A stretch of DNA of 64,000 nt. Source: Calditrichaceae bacterium (lineage in GTDB: Bacteria > Calditrichota > Calditrichia > RBG-13-44-9 > J075). The notes under the pieces were generated by a model. That model did no database searches and was not told where the DNA came from. It was given only the letters and a program-made list of their open reading frames with translations. This document shows positions 51,490-61,140 of this stretch, one piece after another (position 1 is the first letter of the stretch; each line of letters starts with the position of its first letter). The position numbers were made by a program, and so were the translations under genes. Location of the stretch: NCBI GenBank assembly GCA_013360445.1, contig JABWBP010000015.1:1-64000 (forward strand). The letters are read 5' to 3'.

Positions 51490-54400
51490 TCAGCGCAGCA
51501 GGATCATCTTCTGCGTGCGGGTAAACTCTCCCGCGTTAATGGTGAAGAAGTAAACCCCGCTGGCCGCCTCCCCGCCGCTGCGGGCGCGCCCGTCCCAGCG
51601 CACTTCATAGAAACCGGCGGGCTGAAATTCATCCACCAGGCTGGCCACTTCCTGGCCGAGCAGGTTGTAGATTTTCAGGCTCACTTTCGCGGAACTGGCG
51701 AGCCGGTAGCGAATATAGGTTTCCGGGTTGAAGGGGTTGGGATAATTTTCCAATAAAGCGTGGTCGGAAGGCTGCATCAACACCACGTTGCCGCTCTCCG
51801 CTTCGATGAAGCTGTCCGTGCCCACTAACAGCACAAAACGGTTATCTTCCCCGGGGGAAAGGTCGCGCAGGGAGACCCGCTGCCCCTCGCTAAGGTGATA
51901 GCGGTTGCGGTATTTGGCGTCGAACAGCACCACCCGGAAATTCGCGGGCAGGTTTTCGAGGTTCCGCAGCCGGAAATCCACGATCCGGCCGGAGCTATTG
52001 ATATTGAAATACCACACCTCGCCCTGGGAATTCAGGGGCCGGAAGTCGCTGCAAAAATCCGCCCGGGTGGGGTTCCATTCGGGGTGGCGGAAATACATGG
52101 AGACGTATTCATCTCCCATCACCGGGGGGTTGGAATAGTCCAGGTAATCCCGCCCCGGTTTGGCCTGGCCGTGCATGCCCACCACGCTGATAGCGTAATT
52201 GAGCGCGCTCTCCGCAACCATCTGGAGCTGCCAGCCGCTCTCTTCGCCGGGGGATTTTGCCAGCAACGGCGCTCCCGAGGCGGGCAGTTGGGGATAGAAG
52301 ATGAGCCGCACGCTTCTACCGGCTTTATTATACACCGCGTAACCGGTCCAGGGCGAGATGGTAAAATTGGCGTTCACTAACGGAGTCCAACCGACCTTCT
52401 CGAACCCTCCCCCGGTGGTCAGCAGGGTAAAGTCCGTGCCCCCCTCGTAACGGTACACCTGCAAAGAATCTTTGAAATCCGAGACCACCTGGTTCCAGGT
52501 GACGTCGAAGGCATAGGGGGAACCAAGCTGGTTCCATCCCTCTTGAAGGGTGACGGTGTAAGAGTCCACCGGCGTGGTACGCATTTCCGGAAAATCAATG
52601 ATCCGGGTGGGGATGCTTCCCTGGTTGTCGTCCCGCAGGTAGAGCCAGAAAGCGTTTCCGGGCAGGAAGCGCCCGTAATCGCCCATGTTGTTCAACTGCC
52701 CGCGATTGTGGTAGTTGGAGTTCACCCCGGAGGAATCGGTGCGGTAAATTCGCCAGGAGAAGTCTCCTTCCCCGCCTAAGTCGGCCAGCACCGCATCGAT
52801 GCTGCTGTTGGCCACGCTGGTAGGCTCGAAGGGCAGGGAGTACATCATCCAGCGATTGACCTGGTTTTGGGAAAAGGTATCCGGCAGCGCCCCCGCGGGA
52901 ATGAGCACGGCGGCATAGCGGGTGGAATCCGTGGTAATGGAGAAGCCGTCGAGCACTTCTAAAACCATTTTCAGGCCGTTCACGGTGATGTCTGCGGCGG
53001 GGATGGTTCCGCTATAAAGCCCGGCGGATTGCTCCACCAGGGTAAGCTGCCGCGGAAAGCCCACGCTGTTTCCGAATCCGTAGCGCAGCGTTACAGATTG
53101 GATTACCGTGTCCGCGGAAACGTTCGCTTCCACGCCGACATTCTGGTTCAGGCGCACTTCCGACAAATTGAAAGCGTTGATCTGCGGGCGATTGACCCCC
53201 CGCCCATCCAGGGCGACGCCGACGAGGGGATTTGCCGGATCGTTGCTGAGAATTTGCAGCAGCGCATTTTTGAATCCCGCGCTGCCCGGTCTGAAACCGA
53301 CCAGGATTTCCTGCTCTCCCCCCTCTTCCGGGATGATGAGGGGCAGGGGCGGGAAATCGACCAGGGTGAAATCCTCCCCGTTTTCGCCGCTGAAGAGGGT
53401 ATCGCTGATTTCTAACGGCGCGCTGCCCGGGTTGGTGATGCGCAGCGGCAGGATTTTCAACAAATTTACGCCGGTATTGCCGAACGAAAGGGTATCGGCG
53501 CCCAGGGTAATGATCGGGATGGCGCCGATGCCGATCGCCGGCACCGCCAGGGTCGGCTCGTCCGGGTCGTCGCTGAGGAAACGCAGCTCCGCGGATTTCT
53601 CACCCAGGCTGTCGGGAGTAAAGCGCACCGTAACCGAAACCGTCTGGTCCGGCAAGATGGTAAACGGCAATCCCGGCAAATTGACGAAGCTGAACAGCTC
53701 CGGCTTCTCCCCGGCAATGGTTACACCGTTCACGGTGAGGACGGCGCCCCCCTCATTTAGCAAAATCAGGCTGCGATCTTCGCCGGTGTTGAGCACCACT
53801 TTGCCGAAATTCAGGGTATCCGGAGAGGCGGCAATGTCCGGCTCCACGCCGATGCCTGACAGCGGAACATCCAGGGGGCTTTGGGGAGCGTTGCTGAAAA
53901 TCCGGAAGGCGGCCAACTTAGGCCCTAAGTCTTTGGGGGAGAAGCGCACGCTGATCGGAACCGGCTCGCCGTTCGGGGTGACGGAAAAAGGCAGCTGCGG
54001 AATGTTCACGATCGAGAAATGGCCCGCGTCTTCCCCGGCCATGAAGGTATCCTGCACCACCAGGGTGGCGCTGCCGCTATTGCGGATTTCCAAAACCATG
54101 ACCGAATCGGTTCTTACCCGCACGCTGTCAAAATCCAATGCCCCGGGATTGGCGGCAATAGCGGGTTGAACCCCGGTTCCCCGGAGGGTGATAATGTAGG
54201 GGTCTTCATCGGGGTCGTTGCTGCTGATGTGCAGCTCCGCGGTTTTCAATTGCAGGGAATCGGGGCGGAAACGGATGGTAATGGGAAGCTTGATAGCCGT
54301 ATCCGGAGGCAGAACCGCGGGCAGCGGGGGCATCGATACGATAGAGAACAAGTAGGCATATTGCCCGGCAAAAGCGGTATCGCTGATGGTGAGGGGCGCT

Positions 54401-56211
54401 CTTCCTTCGTTGAAAATTCTGACGATTCCGGTGGTTTCCTGGCCGAGCAAAACGTTGCCGAGATCCAGGGGAACGGGTCTGGCGGCGATATCCGGCACGG
54501 TTCCGATTCCCTCCAGGGGAATATCGTAGGGATTTTCATCCGGGGTATTATTGACCAGTCTCAATATCGCATTTTTCGTCCCCCCGGTGGTGGGAATAAA
54601 TTGAACCGGTATGGACACGGAGTCGATCCCTGGCCGCACCGTAAACGGAAGCGGGGGAATCCCGGAAAAGACGAATTGATTGGCGTCGTTTCCCACAATG
54701 GCAATGTCGCTGACGATCAAATCCACGTTCCCGACGTTCTTGATGATGGTGCTCAATTCTGCGCTGGAGTCAACCACTACTTCACCGAAATCCAGTTCCG
54801 CGGGAGAAGCGAGAATATCCGGTTTTACCCCGAATCCATCCAGGGAAACAAAGAAGGGATTTTGCGGAGGATCCGGGTCATTGTTGATGAGGGCTAAGAA
54901 AGCCTCCTTGGTGCCGATAGAAGTCGGCAAGAAACGCACCCGGATGGTCACCGGGGGAGCGCCGGGATTGATTTTGATGGGCAGCGGGGGAAGGTTGAAG
55001 AGGCTGAACTGGTTGCCGTTCGTTCCCACAATTGGCGCGGCGGTAATAAACAGCGGCCCTTCGCCGGTGTTGCTTACCTGGAGGGACAATTCCGAAAATG
55101 AAGTTACCAGCACATTCCCGAAGGACAAAGTGTTGGCGGACACCGCTATCTGCGCAAAAACCCCCCTGCCGGAGAGCGGGATGCTCAGGGGATTTTGGGT
55201 AAGATCGTTGTGGGTAATGATCAGGAAGGCGGTAACGTTGCCCTGGGCTTTGGGGGAAAATTTGACGCTGATAGTCAGCGGTCCCCCGCCCGGGGGAAGG
55301 GTATCCGGCAATTGCGGCGGGCTTACCAGGCTGAAAAGAGTATCCAGATCGTTGGCAATATCCAGACTCTGGATGAATAGGTTTCCCTGGCCGGTATTGA
55401 AAATGGACACCGTGGCGGTGGAATCGGAATTCACCAGCACTCTCCCGAAATTCAGGCTGGCGGGGGTTACGGAGATGGTCGGGCTGACCCCGGTTCCGTT
55501 TAAAACAACGTCAAAAGGATTCTCGTCGGGGTCATTGCTGGCGATCCGCAGAAACGCAGTTTTTAACCCTGCGGAGGTGGGGCGAAAGCGCATTTGCAGC
55601 GGAACAGCGCCGCCGGGAGCGATAGTAACCGGGGGAGTGGGCGGGGCCATCAGGGAGAATTGATTGGCATTGCTTCCGGTAATCTGGAAAGAACTGATAA
55701 CCAAGTTGGAATTCCCGATATTCGATACGCTGACGGTGAGGATCAACTCGGAGTTGGTGGTTACGTTCCCGAACTCCAGGGGGTTGGGAGCGGCGTTGAT
55801 ATCCGGGGCCAGGCCGGTGCCGGTCAGAACCACATCCAGGGTATCTCGTTCGGGGTCGGGATCGTCGCTAATGATCCGTAAAACGGCAAATTTCTGCCCG
55901 AACGAGGTGGGGGCAAAGAGAACGTCTATAGGGGATAAACTGGCCCCGGGCCCCACCACCACCGGCAGGGTAGGCGGGTTGGGGAGCGAAAAATGAGTGG
56001 GATTGGTTCCCACGATCTCCATGCTGCTTATCGTTAAACCTGCGTTGCCGGTATTGGAAATGATAATCGCCCGCACGGAGTCCGAGTTTACCGCGACATT
56101 GCCGTAGTTCAAAACGTTCGTATTCACGGAAATGGTCGGCTGGGCAATTGCAGCGACGTTAAAACCCAAAGTCAGGCTCAGAACCAATAATTTAAGTTTC
56201 AAACTACTCAT
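51490..56211 (-). CDS. Giant secreted ASH-repeat (choice-of-anchor D) protein with sorting tail
   Basis: The 1573-residue protein has a signal peptide (GFNVAAIAQ), then nine immunoglobulin-like ASH/Hydin repeats of about 110 residues, each with an LDFGxVxVxS ... NxGxxxL core (about 25-1020). A Cadherin- or FN3-like segment and a beta-rich part with WNQLGSPYAFDVTWNQV follow, and the last 85 residues are the NYPNPFNPETYIRYRL sorting tail. It is likely a long surface fibre or scaffold. GAGGAGATACG precedes the ATG. The gaps to its neighbours are 83 and 51 bp, so it is in an operon. Confidence 0.86.
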   Translation of the reverse strand: MSSLKLKLLVLSLTLGFNVAAIAQPTISVNTNVLNYGNVAVNSDSVRAIIISNTGNAGLTISSMEIVGTNPTHFSLPNPPTLPVVVGPGASLSPIDVLFAPTSFGQKFAVLRIISDDPDPERDTLDVVLTGTGLAPDINAAPNPLEFGNVTTNSELILTVSVSNIGNSNLVISSFQITGSNANQFSLMAPPTPPVTIAPGGAVPLQMRFRPTSAGLKTAFLRIASNDPDENPFDVVLNGTGVSPTISVTPASLNFGRVLVNSDSTATVSIFNTGQGNLFIQSLDIANDLDTLFSLVSPPQLPDTLPPGGGPLTISVKFSPKAQGNVTAFLIITHNDLTQNPLSIPLSGRGVFAQIAVSANTLSFGNVLVTSFSELSLQVSNTGEGPLFITAAPIVGTNGNQFSLFNLPPLPIKINPGAPPVTIRVRFLPTSIGTKEAFLALINNDPDPPQNPFFVSLDGFGVKPDILASPAELDFGEVVVDSSAELSTIIKNVGNVDLIVSDIAIVGNDANQFVFSGIPPLPFTVRPGIDSVSIPVQFIPTTGGTKNAILRLVNNTPDENPYDIPLEGIGTVPDIAARPVPLDLGNVLLGQETTGIVRIFNEGRAPLTISDTAFAGQYAYLFSIVSMPPLPAVLPPDTAIKLPITIRFRPDSLQLKTAELHISSNDPDEDPYIITLRGTGVQPAIAANPGALDFDSVRVRTDSVMVLEIRNSGSATLVVQDTFMAGEDAGHFSIVNIPQLPFSVTPNGEPVPISVRFSPKDLGPKLAAFRIFSNAPQSPLDVPLSGIGVEPDIAASPDTLNFGKVVLNTGEDRSLILLNEGGAVLTVNGVTIAGEKPELFSFVNLPGLPFTILPDQTVSVTVRFTPDSLGEKSAELRFLSDDPDEPTLAVPAIGIGAIPIITLGADTLSFGNTGVNLLKILPLRITNPGSAPLEISDTLFSGENGEDFTLVDFPPLPLIIPEEGGEQEILVGFRPGSAGFKNALLQILSNDPANPLVGVALDGRGVNRPQINAFNLSEVRLNQNVGVEANVSADTVIQSVTLRYGFGNSVGFPRQLTLVEQSAGLYSGTIPAADITVNGLKMVLEVLDGFSITTDSTRYAAVLIPAGALPDTFSQNQVNRWMMYSLPFEPTSVANSSIDAVLADLGGEGDFSWRIYRTDSSGVNSNYHNRGQLNNMGDYGRFLPGNAFWLYLRDDNQGSIPTRIIDFPEMRTTPVDSYTVTLQEGWNQLGSPYAFDVTWNQVVSDFKDSLQVYRYEGGTDFTLLTTGGGFEKVGWTPLVNANFTISPWTGYAVYNKAGRSVRLIFYPQLPASGAPLLAKSPGEESGWQLQMVAESALNYAISVVGMHGQAKPGRDYLDYSNPPVMGDEYVSMYFRHPEWNPTRADFCSDFRPLNSQGEVWYFNINSSGRIVDFRLRNLENLPANFRVVLFDAKYRNRYHLSEGQRVSLRDLSPGEDNRFVLLVGTDSFIEAESGNVVLMQPSDHALLENYPNPFNPETYIRYRLASSAKVSLKIYNLLGQEVASLVDEFQPAGFYEVRWDGRARSGGEAASGVYFFTINAGEFTRTQKMILLR

Positions 56212-56294
56212 CGTATCTCCTCAGCAGAAATGGTGAACCCACTGTTAACGGACCGGCTTGTTTTTGCACTTTCGCCTTATTTTTCCGGCGGTTT

Positions 56295-57743
56295 TTAATT
56301 TCCGCCGGGCATGCTGGGCGGAAGCCCGATTGGAACGCTCTCAATCGCCGGGCCTTCGTCCCCGTTCTGAAGCAGCAAATAGGCAACCGCTCCTGCCGTC
56401 GCCGCCGCCCCGCCGATGATCAACCATTTACCGGAAGGCCAGCTCGCTCCGCCGCCGGTGCGGGGGTTGACCAGGGAGTACTCCGCAAGCTTGTTCGGCA
56501 CCACGTCGTCTCCAAAAACCTGGGTCAGATATACCTTGAAGAATTCTCCCTCCTGGGCGATGAAGAGAAAGTCGTTTTTTCGCATGTCGAAATCAGATAC
56601 GTAAGGAAAGGCGTTGTGCAAATCTTCGAAGTAATTCACCGCCCGCTCTTTTTTATCCAGCCAGCGGCTGACATTGACGGAATAAAGGGGATAATTCTGC
56701 TCCGGGCGGTCTTCCTGGCAGAGAATCGCTTCTCCCCCGGCCAGCCACAACGCCGGCGTTCCCTTCAGGTGCACGTTTTTGAAGACTTCGGTTTTATAAC
56801 CTTCCAGCACCTTGTTCTTCAACATCTTGTCGCTTCCCCAGGCCAATTCGCTGACATACAGCTCGGCATTCAAATTCTGTAAGAAAGATTGCCCGACATA
56901 CAATAAACGGCTGCCGGTGTAGGGGTCCCAGGAAGGCCGGGTATAGTGCGCCAGGGGGTCGTTGGTAACTTCGAAAACGTTATCCTTTTCCAGCCGCAGA
57001 TTTATCACCCGAATTTGGAAAGTCTCCACTTCCCTTCCCGGGAAGCTCTCTTTTTTGGCGTAGGCCAGCAAATCGGCTCCCGGGTTGGGATTCCAGGCCG
57101 GGTTGCCCTCCGGCATGGCGGTATCGGTAACCTGGGTGATTTTGAAATTTTTGATATTCCGGTTAACATCGGCAATGATCTTATCGACCTCATGGATCAG
57201 ATAGATATCCCCGTTGCCGCTGCGGTTGGAAATAAAAGCAATCGAATTCCCGTCCGGCGACCACTTAGGCTCGCTGTCCACCGCGGTGTTGGTGGTTAAG
57301 CGGATGTAGTTGCTCCCCCCGGCAAAGCCGATGTAAATGTCGCGATTGTTCTGGGAACCGTTGCTGACAAATGCAAACCACTGCTGCCCCTGGTCATCCG
57401 GGCGGGGCCGCCAATCCAGTTGGCCGTTATAGACCACCGCCTGGCGGATGCTGTCTTCCACGGTGATATTGGGACCCGCGTCCCGCAGCGCGGTGCGGAT
57501 CTCGGTCAGGCGTTTAGTGCCTAAGTCATAGATGAACAGGTAGTTGTTCCCCACGGACTGGCGTTCCAGGGAAAACACCTGCGACGGGGCATAAGCAAAT
57601 CGCGGTTTCGCCAGTATGCCGGTCAATTCCGGTTTTTCGCTGGATAGAATTTCCACGATTTCTCCTTGCAACTGCAAGGAGGCCTGGGAAAAAACTCCGC
57701 AGCTCAACGCTGCCAAAACAACGATCGTCACAAGAGCGCGCAT
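56295..57743 (-). CDS. Exported PD40/TolB-like beta-propeller protein
   Basis: The 482-residue protein has a signal peptide (AALSCGVFSQ) and propeller blades of the PD40/TolB type, clearest in SEPKWSPDGNSIAFISNRSGNGDIYL. Near the C-terminus a hydrophobic stretch (WLIIGGAAATAGAVAYLLLQ) may anchor it. TolB-like propellers join envelope complexes, but here no Tol/Pal genes are near. AAAGGTAACAAAAT precedes the ATG. It is first of a three-gene exported-protein operon with the ASH and YCF48-like genes. Confidence 0.82.
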   Translation of the reverse strand: MRALVTIVVLAALSCGVFSQASLQLQGEIVEILSSEKPELTGILAKPRFAYAPSQVFSLERQSVGNNYLFIYDLGTKRLTEIRTALRDAGPNITVEDSIRQAVVYNGQLDWRPRPDDQGQQWFAFVSNGSQNNRDIYIGFAGGSNYIRLTTNTAVDSEPKWSPDGNSIAFISNRSGNGDIYLIHEVDKIIADVNRNIKNFKITQVTDTAMPEGNPAWNPNPGADLLAYAKKESFPGREVETFQIRVINLRLEKDNVFEVTNDPLAHYTRPSWDPYTGSRLLYVGQSFLQNLNAELYVSELAWGSDKMLKNKVLEGYKTEVFKNVHLKGTPALWLAGGEAILCQEDRPEQNYPLYSVNVSRWLDKKERAVNYFEDLHNAFPYVSDFDMRKNDFLFIAQEGEFFKVYLTQVFGDDVVPNKLAEYSLVNPRTGGGASWPSGKWLIIGGAAATAGAVAYLLLQNGDEGPAIESVPIGLPPSMPGGN

Positions 57744-58357
57744 ATTTTGTTACCTTTGTTTGGAATTGCGGTCTATGTCTTCGGAATTGCCGCCTTCCCC
57801 TGCCGGGCAGGGCGGATGTTTAACCGTTAGCGGCAAATTTCAACGAAGTTGATGGGATTTTGTGTAAATATTTTACAGAATCGGGTTCCCTCATGTTGGT
57901 TGCTTCCGAAAACCTCGCGCCTCCCCGGCAAGTTACCCCACCCCGGCTCCCTTCGAGAATCCCGCTGCCACCGCTTTTCTATTGGGATTTGACCGAAAAT
58001 TTAACCAATTGAGACATGGATTTCAACTGTTAATTTTAATGTTTCTTGAAATTTATGTAAATAAAGCATACCGTATGCCATAGCTCGCCAATTTCGCCGG
58101 GGTCGCCTGCTGGCAGTCATAAATCACATTTCCCGGCAAGGGAATTCGTATATTTGGCGCCTTGCGTTTAGTTTAAGGTGAAGTACAGGGCGTAAAACGT
58201 AATGCGTATTGCGTAATGCGTAAGAAAAACGGAATACGAAATACGTAATAAACAATACCCATCACGCCTCACTTTTACGTTTTACGCATTACGTTTCACG
58301 TATCACTTGAATAACGAACCGGAATAGATTAAACTGAAGAAAAGGAGCATGGCGAAT
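57744..58357. repeat. Gene-free stretch with inverted ACGTAATGCGTA array
   Basis: At about 58190-58215 CGTAAAACGTAATGCGTATTG words, and at 58262-58307 the complementary TTTTACGTTTTACGCATTACG words, form a long palindrome, with GAAATACGTAATAAAC in between. The part from 57850 to 58180 is AT-rich with no gene and should hold the divergent promoters. An AAAAGGAG site at 58340-58347 serves the next gene. Confidence 0.7.
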
Positions 58358-59107
58358 ATGGCAAAGATTGCAACGGTGATCCTGGCCGCCGGAAAAGGAA
58401 CCCGGATGAAATCGGATTTACCCAAAGTGCTGCACGCTTTGAATAACCGCCCGATGGTAGAGTATGTCATCGACGTGGCGGAAGAAATTCACTCGGAAAA
58501 AATCGTTTTGATCGTGGGACATCAGAAAGAACTGGTCATGGAAACAGTAAACGGGCGGCGGGTCGAATTTGCCGTTCAATCCCCCCAATTGGGAACCGGC
58601 CACGCGGTTTTGCAAAGCAAACCGTTTTTCGAAAACTATACCGGAGACGTGCTGGTCTTATCCGGAGACGTTCCCCTGCTAAGGGCGGATACCCTGCGGA
58701 AATTGATCGAGATTCATGCGAAGGAAAAACCCCTGGCCACCCTCCTGACTGCCGCTATGGAAGATCCCGGCGGGTACGGCCGGGTGGTTCGCGATGGCGC
58801 GGGCTTCGTGCGCAAAATTGTGGAAGAGAAAGACGCCAGCGAGGAGATTCGCAAAATCAAAGAGATCAACGTGGGAATTTACATCTTCAAGGCGCAGCCG
58901 CTATTCGAGGTTCTGCCCATGGTGAAGAACGACAATCGCCAGGGCGAATATTACCTGCCGGACGTGTTGAAGATTTACGTGGAACGGGGGGAGAAAATCG
59001 CTGCGGTGCTCACTGAAGATGTAGAGGAAACCCATGGAATCAATACCGTGGAGCAACTCCGGCACGCGGAGGAAATCCTGCGGGCGCGGCAGCAAGCGAT
59101 GGCGTAG
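58358..59107 (+). CDS. GlmU-like nucleotidyltransferase without the acetyltransferase domain
   Basis: This 249-residue protein should make UDP-GlcNAc or another NDP-sugar from a sugar-1-phosphate. It has the sugar-nucleotidyltransferase signature ILAAGKGTRMKSDLPKVLHAL (residues about 7-27), SPQLGTGHAVLQ and LSGDVPLL, and ETHGINTVEQL at its end. E. coli GlmU continues with a left-handed beta-helix acetyltransferase; that part is absent here. The ATG at 58358 is used since GGAG is spaced well; ATG 58349 is nearer. If acetyltransfer happens, a separate enzyme is needed. Confidence 0.88.
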   Translation: MAKIATVILAAGKGTRMKSDLPKVLHALNNRPMVEYVIDVAEEIHSEKIVLIVGHQKELVMETVNGRRVEFAVQSPQLGTGHAVLQSKPFFENYTGDVLVLSGDVPLLRADTLRKLIEIHAKEKPLATLLTAAMEDPGGYGRVVRDGAGFVRKIVEEKDASEEIRKIKEINVGIYIFKAQPLFEVLPMVKNDNRQGEYYLPDVLKIYVERGEKIAAVLTEDVEETHGINTVEQLRHAEEILRARQQAMA

Positions 59108-59281
59108 TCGAGGATTGGATTGTTGGAGGGTTGGAGTAATGGATTATTGGATTGATGGTCTTTAAGCGTATAGGATAGATGGCAGAGGACGGTCGAACAA
59201 ACAGAGTGATGATCATCCGCCATTGGCCAATTCCCCCTCATCCATCAATCCATTACTCCACTAATCCATCCCTCCTCACCC
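59108..59281. repeat. Inverted ATTGGATTGTTGGA-type array between converging genes
   Basis: TTGGAGTAATGGATTATTGG (59133-59152) faces CATCAATCCATTACTCCACTAATCC (about 59241-59265), so this is one more short-word palindrome. It lies between the converging glmU-like and lspA genes and may stop both messages. Confidence 0.75.
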
Positions 59282-59797
59282 TCACTCCGCGGCTTCTTGT
59301 TCAATTTTCTTTTTGGATCTCCATTCTCCATAGAGGAGAATCAGGCCCAGACCGATCATAATCAGCACGTCCGCGACGTTAAAAATGCCGGTGCGCAGCC
59401 AGCCGATCCCCATGTTCATAAAATCCACCACCCTCCCGTCGTTCAACATCCGGTCGATGAAATTGCTCACCCCTCCTCCGCAGATCAACGAGAGCGCCAG
59501 GCCCTGGGCGAAAGTCAATTTGGGGCTGAACAGCAAAAATCCCAACAACACCAGCAACAGCACTCCCACCAGCACCGTCAGCAGCCAGAAGCGAAGCAGC
59601 TCGGGCAATTCCGAGCCGAACCCTAACATGGCCCCGGTGTTCTCGGCATATTGAAAGCGGAAGAAATCTCCCAGGTAGGAAATGGAAGGAGAAGATTTCA
59701 GATTCTCCACGGCAATTTTTTTAGTGAACTGGTCGAGAACGATACATGAGAACAGGATCGTCAAGACAAAGAGAATTCTATTTCGTCGCGTCATCAT
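59282..59797 (-). CDS. lspA: Lipoprotein signal peptidase (signal peptidase II)
   Basis: LspA cuts the signal peptide of lipoproteins below the lipid-modified cysteine; the many lipoproteins of this window need it. The roughly 171-residue protein has four helices and the two catalytic-Asp motifs, NFIDR and FNVADV, plus QYAENTGAMLG. The ATG at 59797 is used, but a TTG at 59812 right after the miaB stop is also possible. It follows miaB with almost no gap, so the two are cotranscribed. Confidence 0.93.
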   Translation of the reverse strand: MMTRRNRILFVLTILFSCIVLDQFTKKIAVENLKSSPSISYLGDFFRFQYAENTGAMLGFGSELPELLRFWLLTVLVGVLLLVLLGFLLFSPKLTFAQGLALSLICGGGVSNFIDRMLNDGRVVDFMNMGIGWLRTGIFNVADVLIMIGLGLILLYGEWRSKKKIEQEAAE

Positions 59798-59814
59798 AAA
59801 ATATCTTTTCAATG

Positions 59815-61140
59815 CTATTTCTTCAGCACTCCCGCTACCTCCCCCCGCAGCACGTGGGGGGTAGCGTCGGTGATTTTTACGTTGAGAAATTGCCCTTTGC
59901 GATAATCGCCCCGGGGAATGATAACGATTTTGTTGCCGCCGTTGCGCCCCTGGAATTCCTCCGCGGACTTCTTGGTGTTTTCTTCTTCCAGCAAAATTTC
60001 ATGCACCTGGCCGATGTGCGCGAGGTTCTTCTGGTAAGAATGGCGCTTTTGAATCTCGTTGAGGCGCACGATTCGCTCGGTTTTCACGTCTTCCGGCACG
60101 TCGTCGGGAAATTTGCGCTGCGCGATGGTATGGGGGCGCTCGGAATATTTGAAAATGAAGGCGGAATCATACTCCACCGCCTCCATGACCCGCACGGTGT
60201 CCTCGAACTCCGCGGCGGTTTCCGTGGGGAAGCCCACGATGATGTCGGTGCTCAACACCATTTCCGGGCAGAGGGCGCGGATTTCATCCACCAAATCGAG
60301 GTACTCTTTTTGGGTGTAGGTGCGGTTCATCATTTCCAGAACCCGGTCGTTGCCGGCCTGCAAGGGCAGGTGGATTTGCTTGCACACTTTGGGATTCTCG
60401 GCGATCACCCGCAGCAGGCGGCGGGGAAAATCCTTGGGATGGGGAGAGGTGAAGCGGATGCGCTCGACGCCCGCAACTTCGCTCACTTTTTCCAGCAAAT
60501 CGGCAAAATCGCGCCCCTCGTAGCGGTAGGAATTGACGTTCTGACCTAACAAAGTTACCTGGCGATACCCCTGCTCCGCCAGGCGCTTCACTTCATCGAC
60601 CACGTTTTCCGGGGAGCGGCTGCGCTCCCGCCCGCGGGTGTAGGGTACCACGCAGAAGGTGCAGAAATTATCGCAGCCGCGCATCACCGCAATCCAGGCG
60701 TTTACGCCCCCGCCCTGGGCGGGATAGACGTCGGAGTAGGTCTCGAATTCCGAGAGGGTTACGTCGAAATTTTTCGCTTCCCTGCCGTTGCCGTTGAGGT
60801 CTTCTAACAATTGGGGCAGGCGCTTGTAACTGTCCGGCCCGGCGATGAAGTCGATGGGCAGTTTGGGATTTTCCAGCAACTGCTTGCGGAAGTTGGTGGC
60901 CATGCAGCCCAACACCCCGATCTGCACTTTCCCCTTGCGCCCCTTGCGAATCTGGTGAATGCGGCTGTACACCTTGCGGTTGGCGTTATCGCGCACCGAG
61001 CAGGTATTCAGCAGCACGATGTCCGCCTCCGCTTCCGAGTCGGTCAACTGGTAGCCGCTCTTGCCCAAAACCGATTTGACGATCTCGGTATCGTACACGT
61101 TCATCTGGCAGCCGTAGGTCTCTATAAAAATTTTCTTCAT
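59815..61140 (-). CDS. miaB: tRNA-2-methylthio-N6-dimethylallyladenosine synthase
   Basis: MiaB adds a methylthio group to i6A37 of tRNAs. The 441-residue protein has the N-terminal MTTase domain (FIETYGCQMNVYDTE, with Cys ligands in GCQMN, TCSVRD and GCMA), the radical-SAM motif CDNFCTFC (CxxxCxxC) followed by VVPYTRGRERSRSPE, and a C-terminal TRAM-like region. ATG 61140 is the conserved start; the frame runs on upstream through repeats. There is no clear ribosome site, because a GAGTCTT repeat occupies the leader. Confidence 0.94.
   Translation of the reverse strand: MKKIFIETYGCQMNVYDTEIVKSVLGKSGYQLTDSEAEADIVLLNTCSVRDNANRKVYSRIHQIRKGRKGKVQIGVLGCMATNFRKQLLENPKLPIDFIAGPDSYKRLPQLLEDLNGNGREAKNFDVTLSEFETYSDVYPAQGGGVNAWIAVMRGCDNFCTFCVVPYTRGRERSRSPENVVDEVKRLAEQGYRQVTLLGQNVNSYRYEGRDFADLLEKVSEVAGVERIRFTSPHPKDFPRRLLRVIAENPKVCKQIHLPLQAGNDRVLEMMNRTYTQKEYLDLVDEIRALCPEMVLSTDIIVGFPTETAAEFEDTVRVMEAVEYDSAFIFKYSERPHTIAQRKFPDDVPEDVKTERIVRLNEIQKRHSYQKNLAHIGQVHEILLEEENTKKSAEEFQGRNGGNKIVIIPRGDYRKGQFLNVKITDATPHVLRGEVAGVLKK

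Noticed and set aside
53108-54169. A 353-codon plus-strand frame opposite the ASH protein
   Set aside because: It repeats with the period of the ASH units and has Ser/Arg-rich nonsense composition; it is a shadow.
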